Notes under the pieces: model-generated
Told to the model about the DNA's origin: nothing
What the model saw: only the letters and a program-made list of their open reading frames with translations
Databases searched by the model: none
In this document: positions 11,511 to 23,488 of the stretch, piece after piece
How the letters are laid out: the number at the start of each line of letters is the position of its first letter
How positions within the stretch are numbered: the stretch's first letter is position 1
Translations under genes and position numbers: made by a program
Assembly (NCBI RefSeq): GCF_036373705.1
Contig: NC_089852.1
Location: 34,612,707-34,676,706 of the forward strand
Direction: 5' to 3'
Length of the DNA: 64,000 nt
From: Amia ocellicauda
Lineage: Eukaryota; Chordata; Actinopteri; Amiiformes; Amiidae

Positions 11511-14445
11511 AAATTATGAATACATAAATGAATGAGCCAGGATTCATAAGCAGACGAGACGAGAATGTGCCTCTGATCTGACCATTGTAAAGAATAACAC
11601 TGTGAGAGGGCTCTGGGGACCACAGGTTATTCTGAGGGGGCACGGATTGATTCATAACAAAATATATATTTTTTGTTTCTCTTTTTTGTCTGCAGCAGTC
11701 AATTGGATCCCTGTGGTGTCAGATCAGTGGAACATTACCGGGTGATTGATGTGGGGGTTCGATGTTGTCTGAGTGGGTGGCTGCTAAGTAGAGATTGCTG
11801 TTGTATGATATTAACTTTAACTAACATGGTGGTTGCATAAGGGCAGCCAAGTGCAAAATATTTTATGAGGGTTTACCTTTTTACAGTGTCTGAATGTACC
11901 AAGTGTTCAAGCGTAAAAATGCATCCACTGAGCAAGAGAGAATGTGTCAGTGAGGAAGGGACTGGGGCTCGCATGCTGGAGCCTGAACAGCACGGCCGAG
12001 AAGGTCACCTTAAAATGAAAGAGGTTTCTTAATTTTTTCAATGTATTATATCATTATCTATCTATACCTATCTGTCTGTCTTATACCTTGTTTTACCAGC
12101 AATGATCAGATTCAAAGTGAACTGTATTCATTTAAAGACGTTTCTTTAAAGTCTGAAACAGATTTACTTTTTAGCAGATGTCACATACTAGTTAACACTA
12201 GTCCTCTCTGTTTCTGTTTCAGGATTGCGTATTTCATTTCAAGTCCGGTGAGATCATAGTAATTGTGTTATTTTAATAAGTAACATAGAAACACAATAAT
12301 ACTGATACAAATATCAACTTGTCTGATCAAATGTATCAGTTACGATACATGGAAAATCCTTTCTTTTTTCTTTGTTGGCTTAATTAGTGTGCTCTGATTT
12401 CGTCTGTGAATGAAGGCTGTCTCAGAGTACAGAATTCTAATTCAAAGCAATAACAGGAAGTTCAAAAGTGCTACCAGAAGGAAGAAAGGAGATCTGCCAA
12501 GATTTGTTTCAAGCAAAGCTTTTCCCTCATAAAATGTTGGCGTGGATTTAAAGACACATATGACCTGGGTGAATTGAATTAACACATCGTCCCACATTAA
12601 CTGCTCTTTCACATAAAATGCTGCCCCCACAGCAACATCAAGATCTGTAACCCTGCGTATGACTTACACTCAATTCAAAACATTAGCAAAATGCACTGTA
12701 CACGGCAGACTAGGAACCGTATGTGTGAATTGCCATTAGTTGCTTTATATTCCAACGCTCTTTACATATTTTTCTTCCATGACACCTCCATACATTTTGT
12801 TTGTTGATATTCCATACTGCCTAAATAATGGAATTCAGGACATTTGTCTGATTAAATAAAAATGCAAATAGATAACATGTCAGAAATACTATGAGTCCCT
12901 GTGATGGGGCTTTGAAGTTTGTATGTTTATGTGTGTTTTTGTCTTTTTCCAAGCAAAGTGTATCAGTATAATTTACTTGACAACTTCAAATAGTCTCATT
13001 CAAATCATCCATTTTTTTAAATGCACAGTTTGATGCTAAAATAAAATAAAACAAATCCAAATTATATGTATCTCTAAGCCACATACACAGTAAAGATTTG
13101 TGTATGATCGAATATTCTTACTTTTCCCCCTCTTCGCATGAACCAATCCACAGAAACTCAACCACCTCTCCTGCTGGTAAAAGTAGGCCACTTACAGTGT
13201 GCTAGATGACTTTGTAGGATTCTTAAAAGAAATAAAATAGTAAAATGCAATAGTAGTGTTAAAGTATTCACAATGACTGATTGAATAGCACATTACCCAA
13301 TTATTGCCAATTACTCTCCTGCAGCCACATCATTAAAGTGTTGAGAGATTCTGATTTTTGATTTATCCCAATAATTGAGCACTGGAGGCAGTGAGGGATG
13401 GAATATTTGACTAATTAAATAAATGTTCAGCGCAGAGGGAGAGAACAAAGGCAGTACATGGCAATTGAAAAGCATCAGAAAAGATTTTGGAAGGAGGCAT
13501 ACGCTGTACCTAGCAGGTATGGACTTCATAATGTTTCAAACAAAGCTGTCCCGGGGACCTTGGAGGAGAGATGTGGTTCTCTAATCAAGATTGAGAGATT
13601 AAGCAGAGACTTGAATTACGTGGCATTGCAGGAAATGTACAGGAAACTGGGACCCCATCTGCACTCTTCTCTGAGTTTGGGGCATAAAAACAGGAATTTC
13701 AGATTTTGTTACTTTCTGGTATAACTTTCTTTATGGAACAATCAGAAGACCTGTACCAGCATCGTTTAATTTCATCTGAGCACAGGAGGATAAAAACAGC
13801 TCAGTGTGCCTTCACAGCTTACTCTGAATGTGACAACATACATTTTACTATATATTAGGATCCTGCTCTGACACATGGGCCGCTCCATGTGGGCAGACCT
13901 TTGGGAATGGAAGGAGGGCAGACACAGTCTTTTAAGTCATTCTAAAAATAAATAAACCGTGACTTTTTTCACGCATCAGTACACATGGCAACTGCTTTTC
14001 TCCCCTTGCCATGTGCATAATTGACTATTCTGTTCCAATATGAAACCACTACGGAATTGTGTTTTTTTGTTGTTGTTTTTGGTTGATTTTGTTTTTTGGA
14101 CATGTTGAAAACAGGATTAAAAAAAAAAAAAGTGAGATACAAAGTAATGTTGGTGAATGGATTGCAGACATATGGTCCAGCTGACGCGAAAGTGTTTGAA
14201 GTCTACAGACTCTCTAATCAAATCACCAGCTGCTTTTGACTGTGGTTTTCCCAGTGCAATTAACTAGACAAAATAAATGTAAAGATGTCACTACCATTTC
14301 CTGCATTAAGCTATCTTGATTACCCTGTTATACTTTCATTGTGTCAAACCATACATAATATAATTTACAATTCATTTCACTGAATAAATAGATTCAGTGG
14401 CAGATAAACACACAGACAAACACCTGTGCATATAGAGAGACAGTG

Positions 14446-14446
14446 G

Positions 14447-14513
<67 letters not shown>
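14446..14513. repeat. Microsatellite (GATA)n
   Basis: About 17 uninterrupted TAGA/GATA units, highly likely to be length-polymorphic. Confidence 0.97.
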
Positions 14514-14995
14514 GATCATTAGGTGTTCCTTTCTTTTGTTATTATAATTAAGAACATTTCAAACCTTGTCAATAACATCAGTTTAATTTCACAAAACATT
14601 ACACAAATTCTATCATTCTGTGTAGAAATGTGTATGTTAAACACAATACCCTGGATGTGTTTCCTCTATACTAGTATACCTAGCAGTGCGTTTACACAGA
14701 GAGAATCTGACTCCAGGGGTGCTTTTTTTCTTCTTTTTTTTCTTTCTGGCTTTTTATGACATTCCTGAATAGATAATTGGGTCACGTCATTTAGAGAGCA
14801 GCATATTCATCATTTAAACATATGCAATATGGATTTACAGTGGACTGGAACTGACTATGTAAGGACGTACATCCCCCCAGGAAAAACGTTTGGCGGAGCA
14901 GTTCATACATAAATACATTTTAATTACTTTATGCTCACTTTTTACAAAGCAAACTTTATAGTATTATTAAAATTATGATTAGGCCTATAATAATT

Positions 14996-14997
<2 letters not shown>

Positions 14998-15033
<36 letters not shown>
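14998..15033. repeat. Microsatellite (AAT)n
   Basis: About 12 uninterrupted trinucleotide units, just upstream of the CpG-rich promoter. Confidence 0.95.
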
Positions 15034-15034
<1 letters not shown>

Positions 15035-15123
15035 TTAAAGAATGATTATATACTAGCATATATCACTGGTGGCTTTTAGCACAATGGAAACTGCACACAT
15101 TGCTGTCGCGTTTAAACCGCACA

Positions 15124-15133
15124 GTCACGTGAC
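15124..15133. promoter_or_regulatory. Palindromic E-box GTCACGTGAC
   Basis: A perfect 10-bp palindrome that matches the USF/TFE-type E-box consensus. It lies in the CpG-rich promoter, 30 bases upstream of the X-box-like motif. Confidence 0.5.
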
Positions 15134-15163
15134 GGGCGCTATGTTCAAAGGCGGATGTGTACA

Positions 15164-15177
15164 GTTGCCAGGGCGAC
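15164..15177 (+). promoter_or_regulatory. X-box-like RFX site
   Basis: GTTGCC-AG-GGCGAC matches the RFX X-box consensus GTNRCC(0-3)RGYAAC at 11 of 12 half-site positions. RFX factors drive ciliary and axonemal genes, which fits a TEX55-type sperm protein. Confidence 0.55.
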
Positions 15178-15279
15178 CCGCGCCGGGTGCGCCTCTCTCG
15201 GGACGGGCTCGTGCAGCAGACACAGTAACGCACCTGCACGCCGCATTTCTATTTAAACCCTGGATTTTGATACATAATA

Positions 15280-15320
15280 CAAACAGAAAGTCGCCGCCGG
15301 CGGTAGTAGTGGAACTGAAG
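15280..15320 (+). other. tex55: 5' non-coding exon 1 of the TEX55-like gene
   Basis: The 3' boundary is set by the donor AAG|GTGCGT at 15321. The 5' boundary is estimated from the TATA-like TATTTAAA about 25-30 bases upstream. No ATG in frame with the coding exons is needed here, because exon 2 opens one base before its own ATG. Confidence 0.45.
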
Positions 15321-15736
15321 GTGCGTTTTTGGTTGCAATAAATCACTCCAATATGGTTGTAACGTATTGAGACTGAAGTGCAAATATCTATCGTCTTTGC
15401 TTTTGCGTTGCATGCCGTTTTGCCAGTTATGTTTAGTTGACTTATTTCAGAGGATTGAGTTGGATTGTTCCATTATGTTACTTATCTAGTTATAGCTACA
15501 TACTGACACGGGCCTGCACTCATCATAGTAATAATAACGCAGTCCTCGTGTTTTGATTCGTTGCTTCATATCTTGAAATGGATGGCTCATCTGAAAGTAT
15601 GTTGTAATGTGCCTGTTGTGTTCCTGCTGAATACATAACAGCATTAGATGTTATAATAAACCTATAAACCAGCAGATGATGGTATTGTTATTGATCTTTC
15701 TCTCCTCCCATTGCTCCCCCCGGTTGGGTATCTAGG

Positions 15737-15877
15737 ATGGCAGGAGCAGAGCCCACCACTAAAGTCCTCATCACAGAAGCCCCCGAGCCTGGCGCGCAAT
15801 CCAGCCCCACCTGCATAGACCCCTACCAGCGCTCTGTGCAGTACATGGAGCAGCACAACATCCTGCACATCTTCCGG
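15737..15877 (+). CDS. tex55: TEX55-like coding exon 1
   Basis: The acceptor TATCTAG precedes it. The ATG at 15737 is one base into the exon and is the first in-frame start. It codes 47 residues ending HNILHIFR, and the donor is CGG|GTGAGG. Confidence 0.75.
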
Positions 15878-18021
15878 GTGAGGACAGCACATACACCCAG
15901 TTTCATAAGAACACGTCCCAGTGAAGTGCACATCGGTTGGGCTGTCCAGACGCATCTGTCTGCACACCAGAGATGTGGGCTGGGGATGCGTTAGGCACTG
16001 GTCACGCACAGCGTCTCTGTCCCGGACACACAGGGACAATGCATCCTGACAGCATCATTCAGCATTAGATCTTCTTCTGGGTTTCACTTCAAATCCTCAG
16101 TTGGTACATCTCCTTATCTGTATTCATTTAGTGGTAATGTTGTGTAGATGTAGGACATTCTCTGTTAATGTTTATTAAACCATGTTAGGTTGCCTTGGAT
16201 AAAGGCATTAATAATATGAATTGAAATAATTTGAAGATACTTTTTGCATAAATTATCACTGAATATGTATTATTATGTATGGCAGTATGCAGGTTAGTAT
16301 CAGTATAGTTTGTAGATTAGTCTAATTCTAATTTAGGTTAGGAGTATTGTGCATAAGTGATAGTATGTAACAATAAGAAGGTAAGCAGCTTGTTAGTAGT
16401 TAGTATTAAGTATAAGTATGTGAGAAGCAGTGACAATACAACAGAATGCACATAACTACAATACTGCAAAACTGAGCTGATACAGAGTACTCTTTCTACA
16501 GTAATTACATTAATTTTAAATCCTGAAGCCCAATAAATAAATGCCATATCAATAATCATTTATCATATATGGTCAAAAGTTAAAATGATTTTTAAAAGCA
16601 CACACAACATGTTATGTATCAAGTTGAACACAAAGTTTTGTTTTAAATGACTTCCCGCTGGGGAGAAACAGCTTATGGTTTATAATACAGGATGCAGTTC
16701 TTTCCAGGGTGTGCTTATTACCCTACAGTAACACTTTCTCGGGTTGTCGAAGGCACTCAGGAATGCTGGGCCCATCTTTTCACTATACACCCACAGTGAG
16801 GCATTATTCTCTGTGTAAGTGGTGAAGGCAGGCACGCCCTGTGCTTTGATCCTGCTGCTGGAGCACATTACAGGGTGAAACATGACATCACAGACACCCA
16901 CCTCAGATTTTTTGTGGCTTCTCTTGTTTGCAGACACAGATTAGCGCTGGTCAAGAAAGCACAGCGCTTGCACTGAAACTCCCACTTCTCCAGGTATCAC
17001 ATGAAACCCTGCTGAAGACCATCCTATTATTCCTCCATTTACAAAAAGATATGGCATTGTATATTCATCTATGTTCGTTAATTAACCCATATGCATCAAT
17101 AGGTCCTTGTGTACCCGTGGCATTAGCATGAAGTGGATTCTGTATCTGGCAAATATGAAGAGATTAGTTCATCAGCATTCAAACGTTATTTAAGTAAAGG
17201 CCATTACCGAGTCACAGTAGAGTGTATTTGTATAGTAGTGGTCTTTTATTTCTATATTTTTTTGTTTTTGCTTTCAACAGGAGCTGACGGAAAACTTGGT
17301 TTATGAGAGGCCTGGGGATCCTCTTCAGTTTCTGTTAGAACAGGTTGAGTTTGATTATTCATTTACTTTTCTTTTCCACTCAATGGGTTCTGCTCTCTCT
17401 CCGTGGGGCTTAATGAGCATATATGGTTGCTTAGATGCAACAACAGCTTGTTAAGCGCTCATGTCCAGCATCATGACTGAATTACTGTACCTCAATTTAC
17501 ATTGGAGAGGGAAAAAAAAAAAATCAGGATGCCGAGTTTACTTTTCTCCATGCTGTAAAGCTTATTTTGAAGTGCGACCGTTACTAATTACTAATTACCA
17601 TCTAAAATTAAAAAAGAACCTGTACTTCAAACAGACTTTCTTTTCATCACATCAATTGGAGACACACTTCGAACTCATTAAAAGCCTTCCTGTTCTAACC
17701 TTACCTCTGATATAAGGCTACTATATGTTGGTTCCTAATTACATTAAACCCTATTAAGAGCATATAATTATACCAAGCACCTCATCATAATCAAACTGTT
17801 TGACGTTCAAGGACATCTCTGTAATGAGTATGAGTACAGAGTAAAATTCATTGCCCACAAGGCTTTTGACTTGAAAATGACTAATTACTAAACAGGAAAA
17901 CAACCTGGGAAAGTTCTATGAAGGAAAAAATATAGAACAAATCTTTAAAAAACTTGCTCCTGTAAAGTTTGTTGTGATTGAAAGCTCTGTTGTTCGTGCT
18001 TCTCATTATGGTGAGCTTGAT

Positions 18022-18052
<31 letters not shown>

Positions 18053-21000
18053 TTTTACTTTCATTTTTTTCAGGCTTTCTTTTGACACATTAGCAATTTT
18101 CAGTTTATTTATCGGCTCACACTCTCACACGCTTTGAAGCCATGTGGTATTAATTTACACTTTCAATCTTCCGTACACTTGTGCAGCGGATAGGATGGGC
18201 CATACAATGTGAGATTTAGCTGGAATTGCAAAGTGGCATCTGCAAAGGGTCTGTGAAGATATTTAGGATTTAGCTTAAAAAAATAAAAATAAAATGGAAA
18301 TGTGTTTTATTTGCTTGATTACGCCGATTGATTTTTTTTTTTACACTGTGAAATTGAAATTCCACGGAAGTCTGTCTGTTATTGAATGTGGGAGTGTTCT
18401 TAATTATATCATCAAGGAGTTCTGCTGATTGTCCTTTATGTATCGTCACTATCCGTCACTTGCAGTGTGCCGTACTTCTGTCTGCAGGCTGGGTGACATC
18501 TTTCACACTCCACTCACTGCCTTTCACCAGCTTACTCATCCTGCCTGTATTCACTTTCTCTTCATTGTTTCTGTGAATCAATCCTTGGAGGACCTGCTCT
18601 CTAATAACTATTAGCAACGCTGAACAGTCCATATTTGATTTTACATCGTAAACAACTGTTCAAACCCCTTGAATTTAGGGAAATCAGGAGACAACTTGAA
18701 GCCTCCTTGATTTGTAAGACATCTTTGTGGCCATTGTTTAGTTTCAATGTTGTTGGATCTGAGGTAAGTATTCTGCTTGCAAGCTGAATATTTGTTCATT
18801 CAAAAACAGTATAACACAGCCACCTCTGTTTATTTAATTAACTGGGAGACAAAGGCTGGTTTTCTTTAAATAGCAAGTGGCAGTGGTATACTGAAGACAG
18901 CCTTAATGCAATGATGACATATTTCATTAGCTTTTTCTGGGAGGTTAAAAGCAAATGCTGAATGTATTTGTTCAATAAAATTTTAAATATAGGCTACTTC
19001 AAGAAGTGAAAACAGCACCAGTAATGCACTATCTGACTGGGAGCAATTGCATTCACATGTGCAGCAGAGGGATGCTAGGGTCCCCTGAAGACAACATTGT
19101 GTCAGAGACATTTCTCTGAGTTGGTCAAATGTTATGAATTGCTGTACAGTAGCATTTGACAGGCGAGGAAGCAACCATTGTGCATTACTTAAGAGTATGA
19201 CATTTAATTCTGTCTTTTACAACCAGGTTCTTTTTGATGCATTCTGCTGCCTGTGACAAATGTGTCATCAGGTCTGGTTGCATCCCTCCCAATGGAGACT
19301 GCAAAATAGTAAAAGAAGGATATACAGACAAAGCAGCCATTGGCACTGTATTGCACCCTTCCACAAGAAACAGCCCCTTCCTGATATGACAACTGTTGGA
19401 TTGATCTTTCACTGGGAGCTGGCGGAGGCTTTTACATTGGCAATTCAAGGAGACTGCTTCCTTAACAGGCTAATGCTCAAACAGCACTAGGTTAGCAAAT
19501 CAGCGAAGAGTAAAAGAGCTTTTTTAACAAGCTGTGCCTAAGAATTACTTTTAAGGCAGCTTCAAAAGATTAAACTGAAAATACAGCCTCTTTCAGCCTG
19601 AATGGCAAGCTTTCACACTGAACTTTTTTCTCAGTGAACGCAGCTGTGAAATTATAAGGTATCTGGATTATGTGGATGTCTACATTGCATTCTGTCTTGA
19701 GAAACAAATTCTGTGTAATTGACTGTGTAAGAGGAAAATGAAGCGACTCAAATGTGCTTAGGAGCACTGATAAAACAACTTCATTTTATTTATCATTTTG
19801 AAACTTTTTTCTTCGCACCTAAAATTGGTTTAGTATAGGGTTGTCGGTAACGGACATGTTGGTTTTTTTAAATACTGATAACTATATGGACAGGGTGACA
19901 TTTATACAGAAGATAAGAGATATAGGAATGTTTGCAAATGCTGCTCTGTGATTGGCTGGTTGCTCGTAATAATTTGTTAAGGTCAGGGCATCATTATGTT
20001 TAGGAGAACTGGTCCTCTGTCTACTTTGAATTGTATGTGGCTTATTGTCATAACATTTTTTTATTGTTTTATTTCATAGTTATCATCTAATATGAATTTT
20101 TGTATTGTTTTTGTCATCAGGAAGTGGTGTTGCCTCCTCAAAAGCTAACCTACTTACTGTCCATTACTTGACAGCTAAAGATGTAGGTGTGGTGTGAGGG
20201 TATTGTTTTTCGAGGCTTCCCTCTACCTCCTTTCATGTAATTCTTTGTCAGTTGTAGTTATTATGACGCAGATTTCAACTGCCTCACCTCAAGGGCCATT
20301 TCAGATGATAATGGTTGTTATTTCTGTTACTATTATTCTTGATTTTTGTTTCTCATGAAGTACATCTAGTTTTGGTTTATATTATATCTCCATATTTTAA
20401 GTCACAGTTTTTCAGTTGGAATATATTGTGGGTTTAAGGAGATAAAAATGAAAACATAAGAGAAGTGAAGTTATTGAATCTTCTTGTTCTACTGCAGTAT
20501 GTGTGTATACATTTATAACATTACTCACCATTAATTATAAAATAATCATAATAATAGAAAATCGAGCTGCACAACAGGGAACCCTGGAGTGACGGAGTCT
20601 TTGAGGAACTTAATTAATAGTGCACGAGGTATTTAATCAATAGTACAGTGATTTGCCAGCTAATTGCAGGTGATCTTATTGTACTGAATTAATATCAATA
20701 ATAATATGAAGTCGGGTGAACGGCACAAAGAGGCTAAGCTGCTGTGTGCTGCACTAGGTAGAGCAGGCAGAGGGCAGGTCTGCTGAGTGACAGAGCACAG
20801 TGGCCTATAGACAGCTTTGTTAGAAAAATCGCTCATGAGCAATGTCCCATCCCCCGTTGGGTGGTATTGTTGACTTGAAAGATAACATTAAGTAGCTTTC
20901 CAAAGGCCAGAACAATGCCACGGCTTAGATATCGATGCCCCAGATTGTGATGTCTGTTTCCTCAGGTCTTTTAATTCAAGTAAATTATCCTTTACCAGAC

Positions 21001-21560
21001 AGAGGTTTCATGTGAGACCAGCTTTGTTCAAAAATGTGTTTCTGTCTTTCTGAGTGTATATACAGCGCAAATATATATATGGACATGTTGTGAATGTGAA
21101 ACACTGCTGTGCCATTAAGTCTACAATCCAGTTGTGAGAGAAATAGAGCAGTAGTCGGTATCAGCTTTTGTCTGCTAACATGAGTGTTAGTTCTTTGTAA
21201 ACTAGTTTGGATGGTCTCCAAGCCCAGATGCAAATAAATAATGAATGCTTCCATGGCTGAATAAGGTGTCACCTTGAAAGGAGAGGCGTTTTTGTGTTTA
21301 TTTGTTGTATAACTATGCTTTTCCTTTAATACTCCCTCTCTTTTTTGTGAATCCTCCACTTTTTCCAAAATTCTGTCATATTAAATCCAGGGACTTTCTT
21401 TACATTTTTATAATTAGAAAATAAAGAGAAAGAGAAAAGATGAATGTGCCACATACTGTATGTGGTAATTACCAACTGTCATCTTTGTTCTTCATTTTAG
21501 GTGCAAATGAAGATAAAGAAGAAGCAGGAATCCGAACAAAATGCAGAAAATAATGTGTGA
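15737..21560 (+). CDS. tex55: TEX55-like small docking-domain protein (87 aa, three coding exons)
   Basis: Joining 15737-15877, 17281-17343 and 21501-21560 keeps the frame, uses good GT-AG sites and gives 87 residues. Residues 1-26 are a short, probably flexible leader. From residue 27 the motif DPYQRSVQYMEQHNILHIF is followed by ELTENLVYERPGDPLQFLLEQ, which resembles the helical dimerisation/docking-like module at the C-terminus of mammalian TEX55 and in other axonemal proteins. The tail is Lys/Glu-rich. Human TEX55 is several hundred residues long and is described as a testis protein that anchors type II PKA. This fish form would be essentially that module alone. Position directly upstream of UPK1B, as in human, supports the name. 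An alternative is another member of the docking-domain family, or a short isoform. Confidence 0.68.
15878..17280 (+). other. TEX55-like intron between coding exons 1 and 2
   Basis: Starts GTGAGG and ends with a T-rich tract and CAACAG. A weak similarity to the SINE-like tail (GCCTTGGATAAAGGC) is seen near 16,192-16,206. Nothing else is recognised. Confidence 0.6.
17281..17343 (+). CDS. tex55: TEX55-like coding exon 2
   Basis: The acceptor is TTTCAACAG and the donor CAG|GTTGAG. This phase-0 exon of 21 codons carries the ERPGDPLQFLLEQ motif that defines the family. Confidence 0.8.
17344..21500 (+). other. TEX55-like intron between coding exons 2 and 3
   Basis: About 4.2 kb, bounded by GTTGAG and TTTTAG. 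It contains a (TTTA)n tract and no recognisable exon. Confidence 0.6.
18021..18055. repeat. Microsatellite (TTTA)n
   Basis: About eight tetranucleotide units within the second intron of the TEX55-like gene. Confidence 0.93.
21501..21560 (+). CDS. tex55: TEX55-like terminal coding exon
   Basis: The acceptor is TTCATTTTAG. It codes 19 residues (VQMKIKKKQESEQNAENNV) and the stop TGA. Phase 0 matches the previous exon. Confidence 0.75.
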   Translation: MQMKIKKKQESEQNAENNV

Positions 21561-21720
21561 TCATGGCCATGTATTAAACCCAGTATCCTGAACCTGATTT
21601 TGTGTTTCACTTGTGATTTTCTTTATTATTTCATGTCCGGAGCAGCATGAGACACATTTAATACCGTATCTATCGTGATACAACAATTTTTTTAATAAAG
21701 TAAGGACCCACTTCTGTAGG
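21561..21720 (+). other. tex55: TEX55-like 3' UTR
   Basis: A short tail follows the stop, with ATTAAA at 21573-21578 and AATAAA at 21694-21699. Cleavage is expected near 21,715-21,720. Confidence 0.55.
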
Positions 21721-23121
21721 TCCACAATGAGTTATTTGAGATACATGCTACATAATGCACAGCCGAAAGACAAACAGTGTTGCATGGTGTGCCGAGGATC
21801 ATTGGCTGTATCTTCAATTTAACGCAAGGTAGTAAATGTTAAAAAGATAAGAAAAAGTAGTCCTTAAACATGTACTAAAGTATTATTATCCAGGAGTAAA
21901 TGGTTGTCTATTTAGAAAAACTCTCATTTTTTCTCTATATATTTATCAACATTATTTTTCTGATGCAGTATACAAAAAAACATTATAGCAAAGTAGGAAA
22001 TGATTTAAGTCCTAGGATTTGAGTGCTTTATTGTCTATGACAGTGAAATTGCTTAATTAGATTGTAGCATCCTTACTATCACATATTAATTATTTCCAGC
22101 AGTATAGCTGCTTGCGAAAAGCCATAAACAAATCCACTGCAAATTAATGCGGAGCAAAATAGGTTGTGGACAACAGAAGAAACAGATTTTTGTGTTAATA
22201 CGTTTCGCAGATCCCCACTGAAACATTATTGTCACAGGAGAATATAACAGGTGACTCCCACCTGAGACACCTGATACAGTCCAATTACTTCAGAAGTAAG
22301 CTTAATGTGCCAGTTGGAGCTATCCTGGTGTTTCTGCATACGTCTGTAATAAAAATATGAAGGCAGATGTAGTGGTTCCTAAGGTGGTACTTTTCAGGGT
22401 AGGATGACAAGATAACATAAGGAGCAGTGTGAACCCAGTCTGTACTGTACTCTAAATGAAGATAGAGAGAGACACGCTAAAAAAAAGTCCTATTTTAAGT
22501 TTCATATGTCCTTCACTTTTTATTGTAGTTTATATGATTTGATTTTTAAATCACCATTACGTTCTCTTAGTTCCTACCAGCCCAAAGATAATGCTACATC
22601 AGTTGACTGGTCATGAAGAATGATTGTATTGTTGTTGAGAGATGTATTAAATCTCGATCCTCCCACTTCTAGACCCTTAAACGACAGAGCGCTGATGGAA
22701 ATATACAGCATGTGACAGAGCTGCTGAAAACACCACTTCTGTGCCTTTAAAAATAAGTATTGTTTTATACATAGATACAAAACAGCAGCCTTATAATTAA
22801 AATTTTATCAGTCGATATCTTTTTTTCTGAAATATGTAGGTCACAACATCGCCTGGCAGTTGTCTGAGAAGCCTATATGGGGCCCTATGTGATCTGACAG
22901 TGATAAAGCAGTGCCCGAATCAGACTTGTTTAGAAAAGGTCACACGTCCCTCATTACGACCATGGTTTCACTTTAGAAAGCTAAAGCACTGCACTATAAG
23001 ATGTGTTGGCCTGATTTTGGTTTGATACTTAATACATGGGACATTAAAAGCATGTAGAATAACTTTCCTGTACATTAGAATCCCTAGTTGTGGGCAATTC
23101 GACATGTATTTAATTTATTTA
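21721..23121. other. Intergenic, no gene recognised
   Basis: Lies between the TEX55-like poly(A) site and the first of two adjacent Tc1 elements. Only short, unconvincing ORFs. Confidence 0.5.
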
Positions 23122-23350
23122 CAGTGTGGGAAAAAAGTATTTGATCCCCTGCTTTTTTTGTACATTTGCCCACTGACAAAGAAATGATCAGTCTATAATT
23201 TTAATGGTAGGTGTATTTTAACAGTGAGAGACAGAATAACAACAACAAAATCCAGAAGAACGCATTTCAAAAAAGTTATAAATTGATTTGCATGTTAATG
23301 AGGGAAATAAGTATTTGATCCCCTATCAATCAGCAAGATTTCTGGCTCCC

Positions 23351-23445
23351 AGGTGTCTTTTATACAGGTAACGAGCTGAGATTAGGAGCACTCTCTTAAA
23401 GGGAGTGCTCCTAATCTCAGCTCGTTACCTGTATAAAAGACACCT
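23351..23445 (+). repeat. Perfect 43-bp inverted repeat (hairpin) in Tc1 leader
   Basis: The arms 23351-23393 and 23403-23445 are exact reverse complements around a 9-base loop, ending 43 bases before the transposase ATG. The same hairpin, with one small indel, is present in the copy at 43.7 kb, so it is a property of the family. Confidence 0.95.
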
Positions 23446-23488
23446 GTCCACAGAAGCAATCAATCAATCAGATTCCAAACTCTCCACC

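Larger units (their letters stand above)
11511..15068. other. Intergenic, no gene recognised
   Basis: This is the region upstream of the TEX55-like promoter. It holds the (GATA)n and (AAT)n tracts listed separately. A stretch at about 13,290-13,660 has a more balanced composition with homeodomain-like TAATTA and SOX-like GAACAAAGG words, but no ORF with recognisable homology. It is a weak candidate for a conserved non-coding element. Confidence 0.45.
15069..15330 (+). promoter_or_regulatory. tex55: CpG-rich promoter of the TEX55-like gene
   Basis: A sharp rise in CpG density occurs in otherwise AT-rich DNA. It contains the palindromic E-box GTCACGTGAC (15124-15133), an X-box-like motif GTTGCCAGGGCGAC (15164-15177) and a TATA-like TATTTAAA (15250-15257). 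Exon 1 probably starts near 15,280 and ends at 15,320, where AAG|GTGCGT gives a donor. It is placed immediately upstream of the first coding exon. The transcription start is inferred. Confidence 0.65.

Noticed and set aside
12618..12636. CTCF-like GGGGGCAG word
   Set aside because: Flanking positions (TGCTGTGGGGGCAG) miss the conserved CxSYAG part of the motif.
13458..13724. 88-aa ORF on the + strand
   Set aside because: No recognisable domain, no splice partners and ordinary length for chance.
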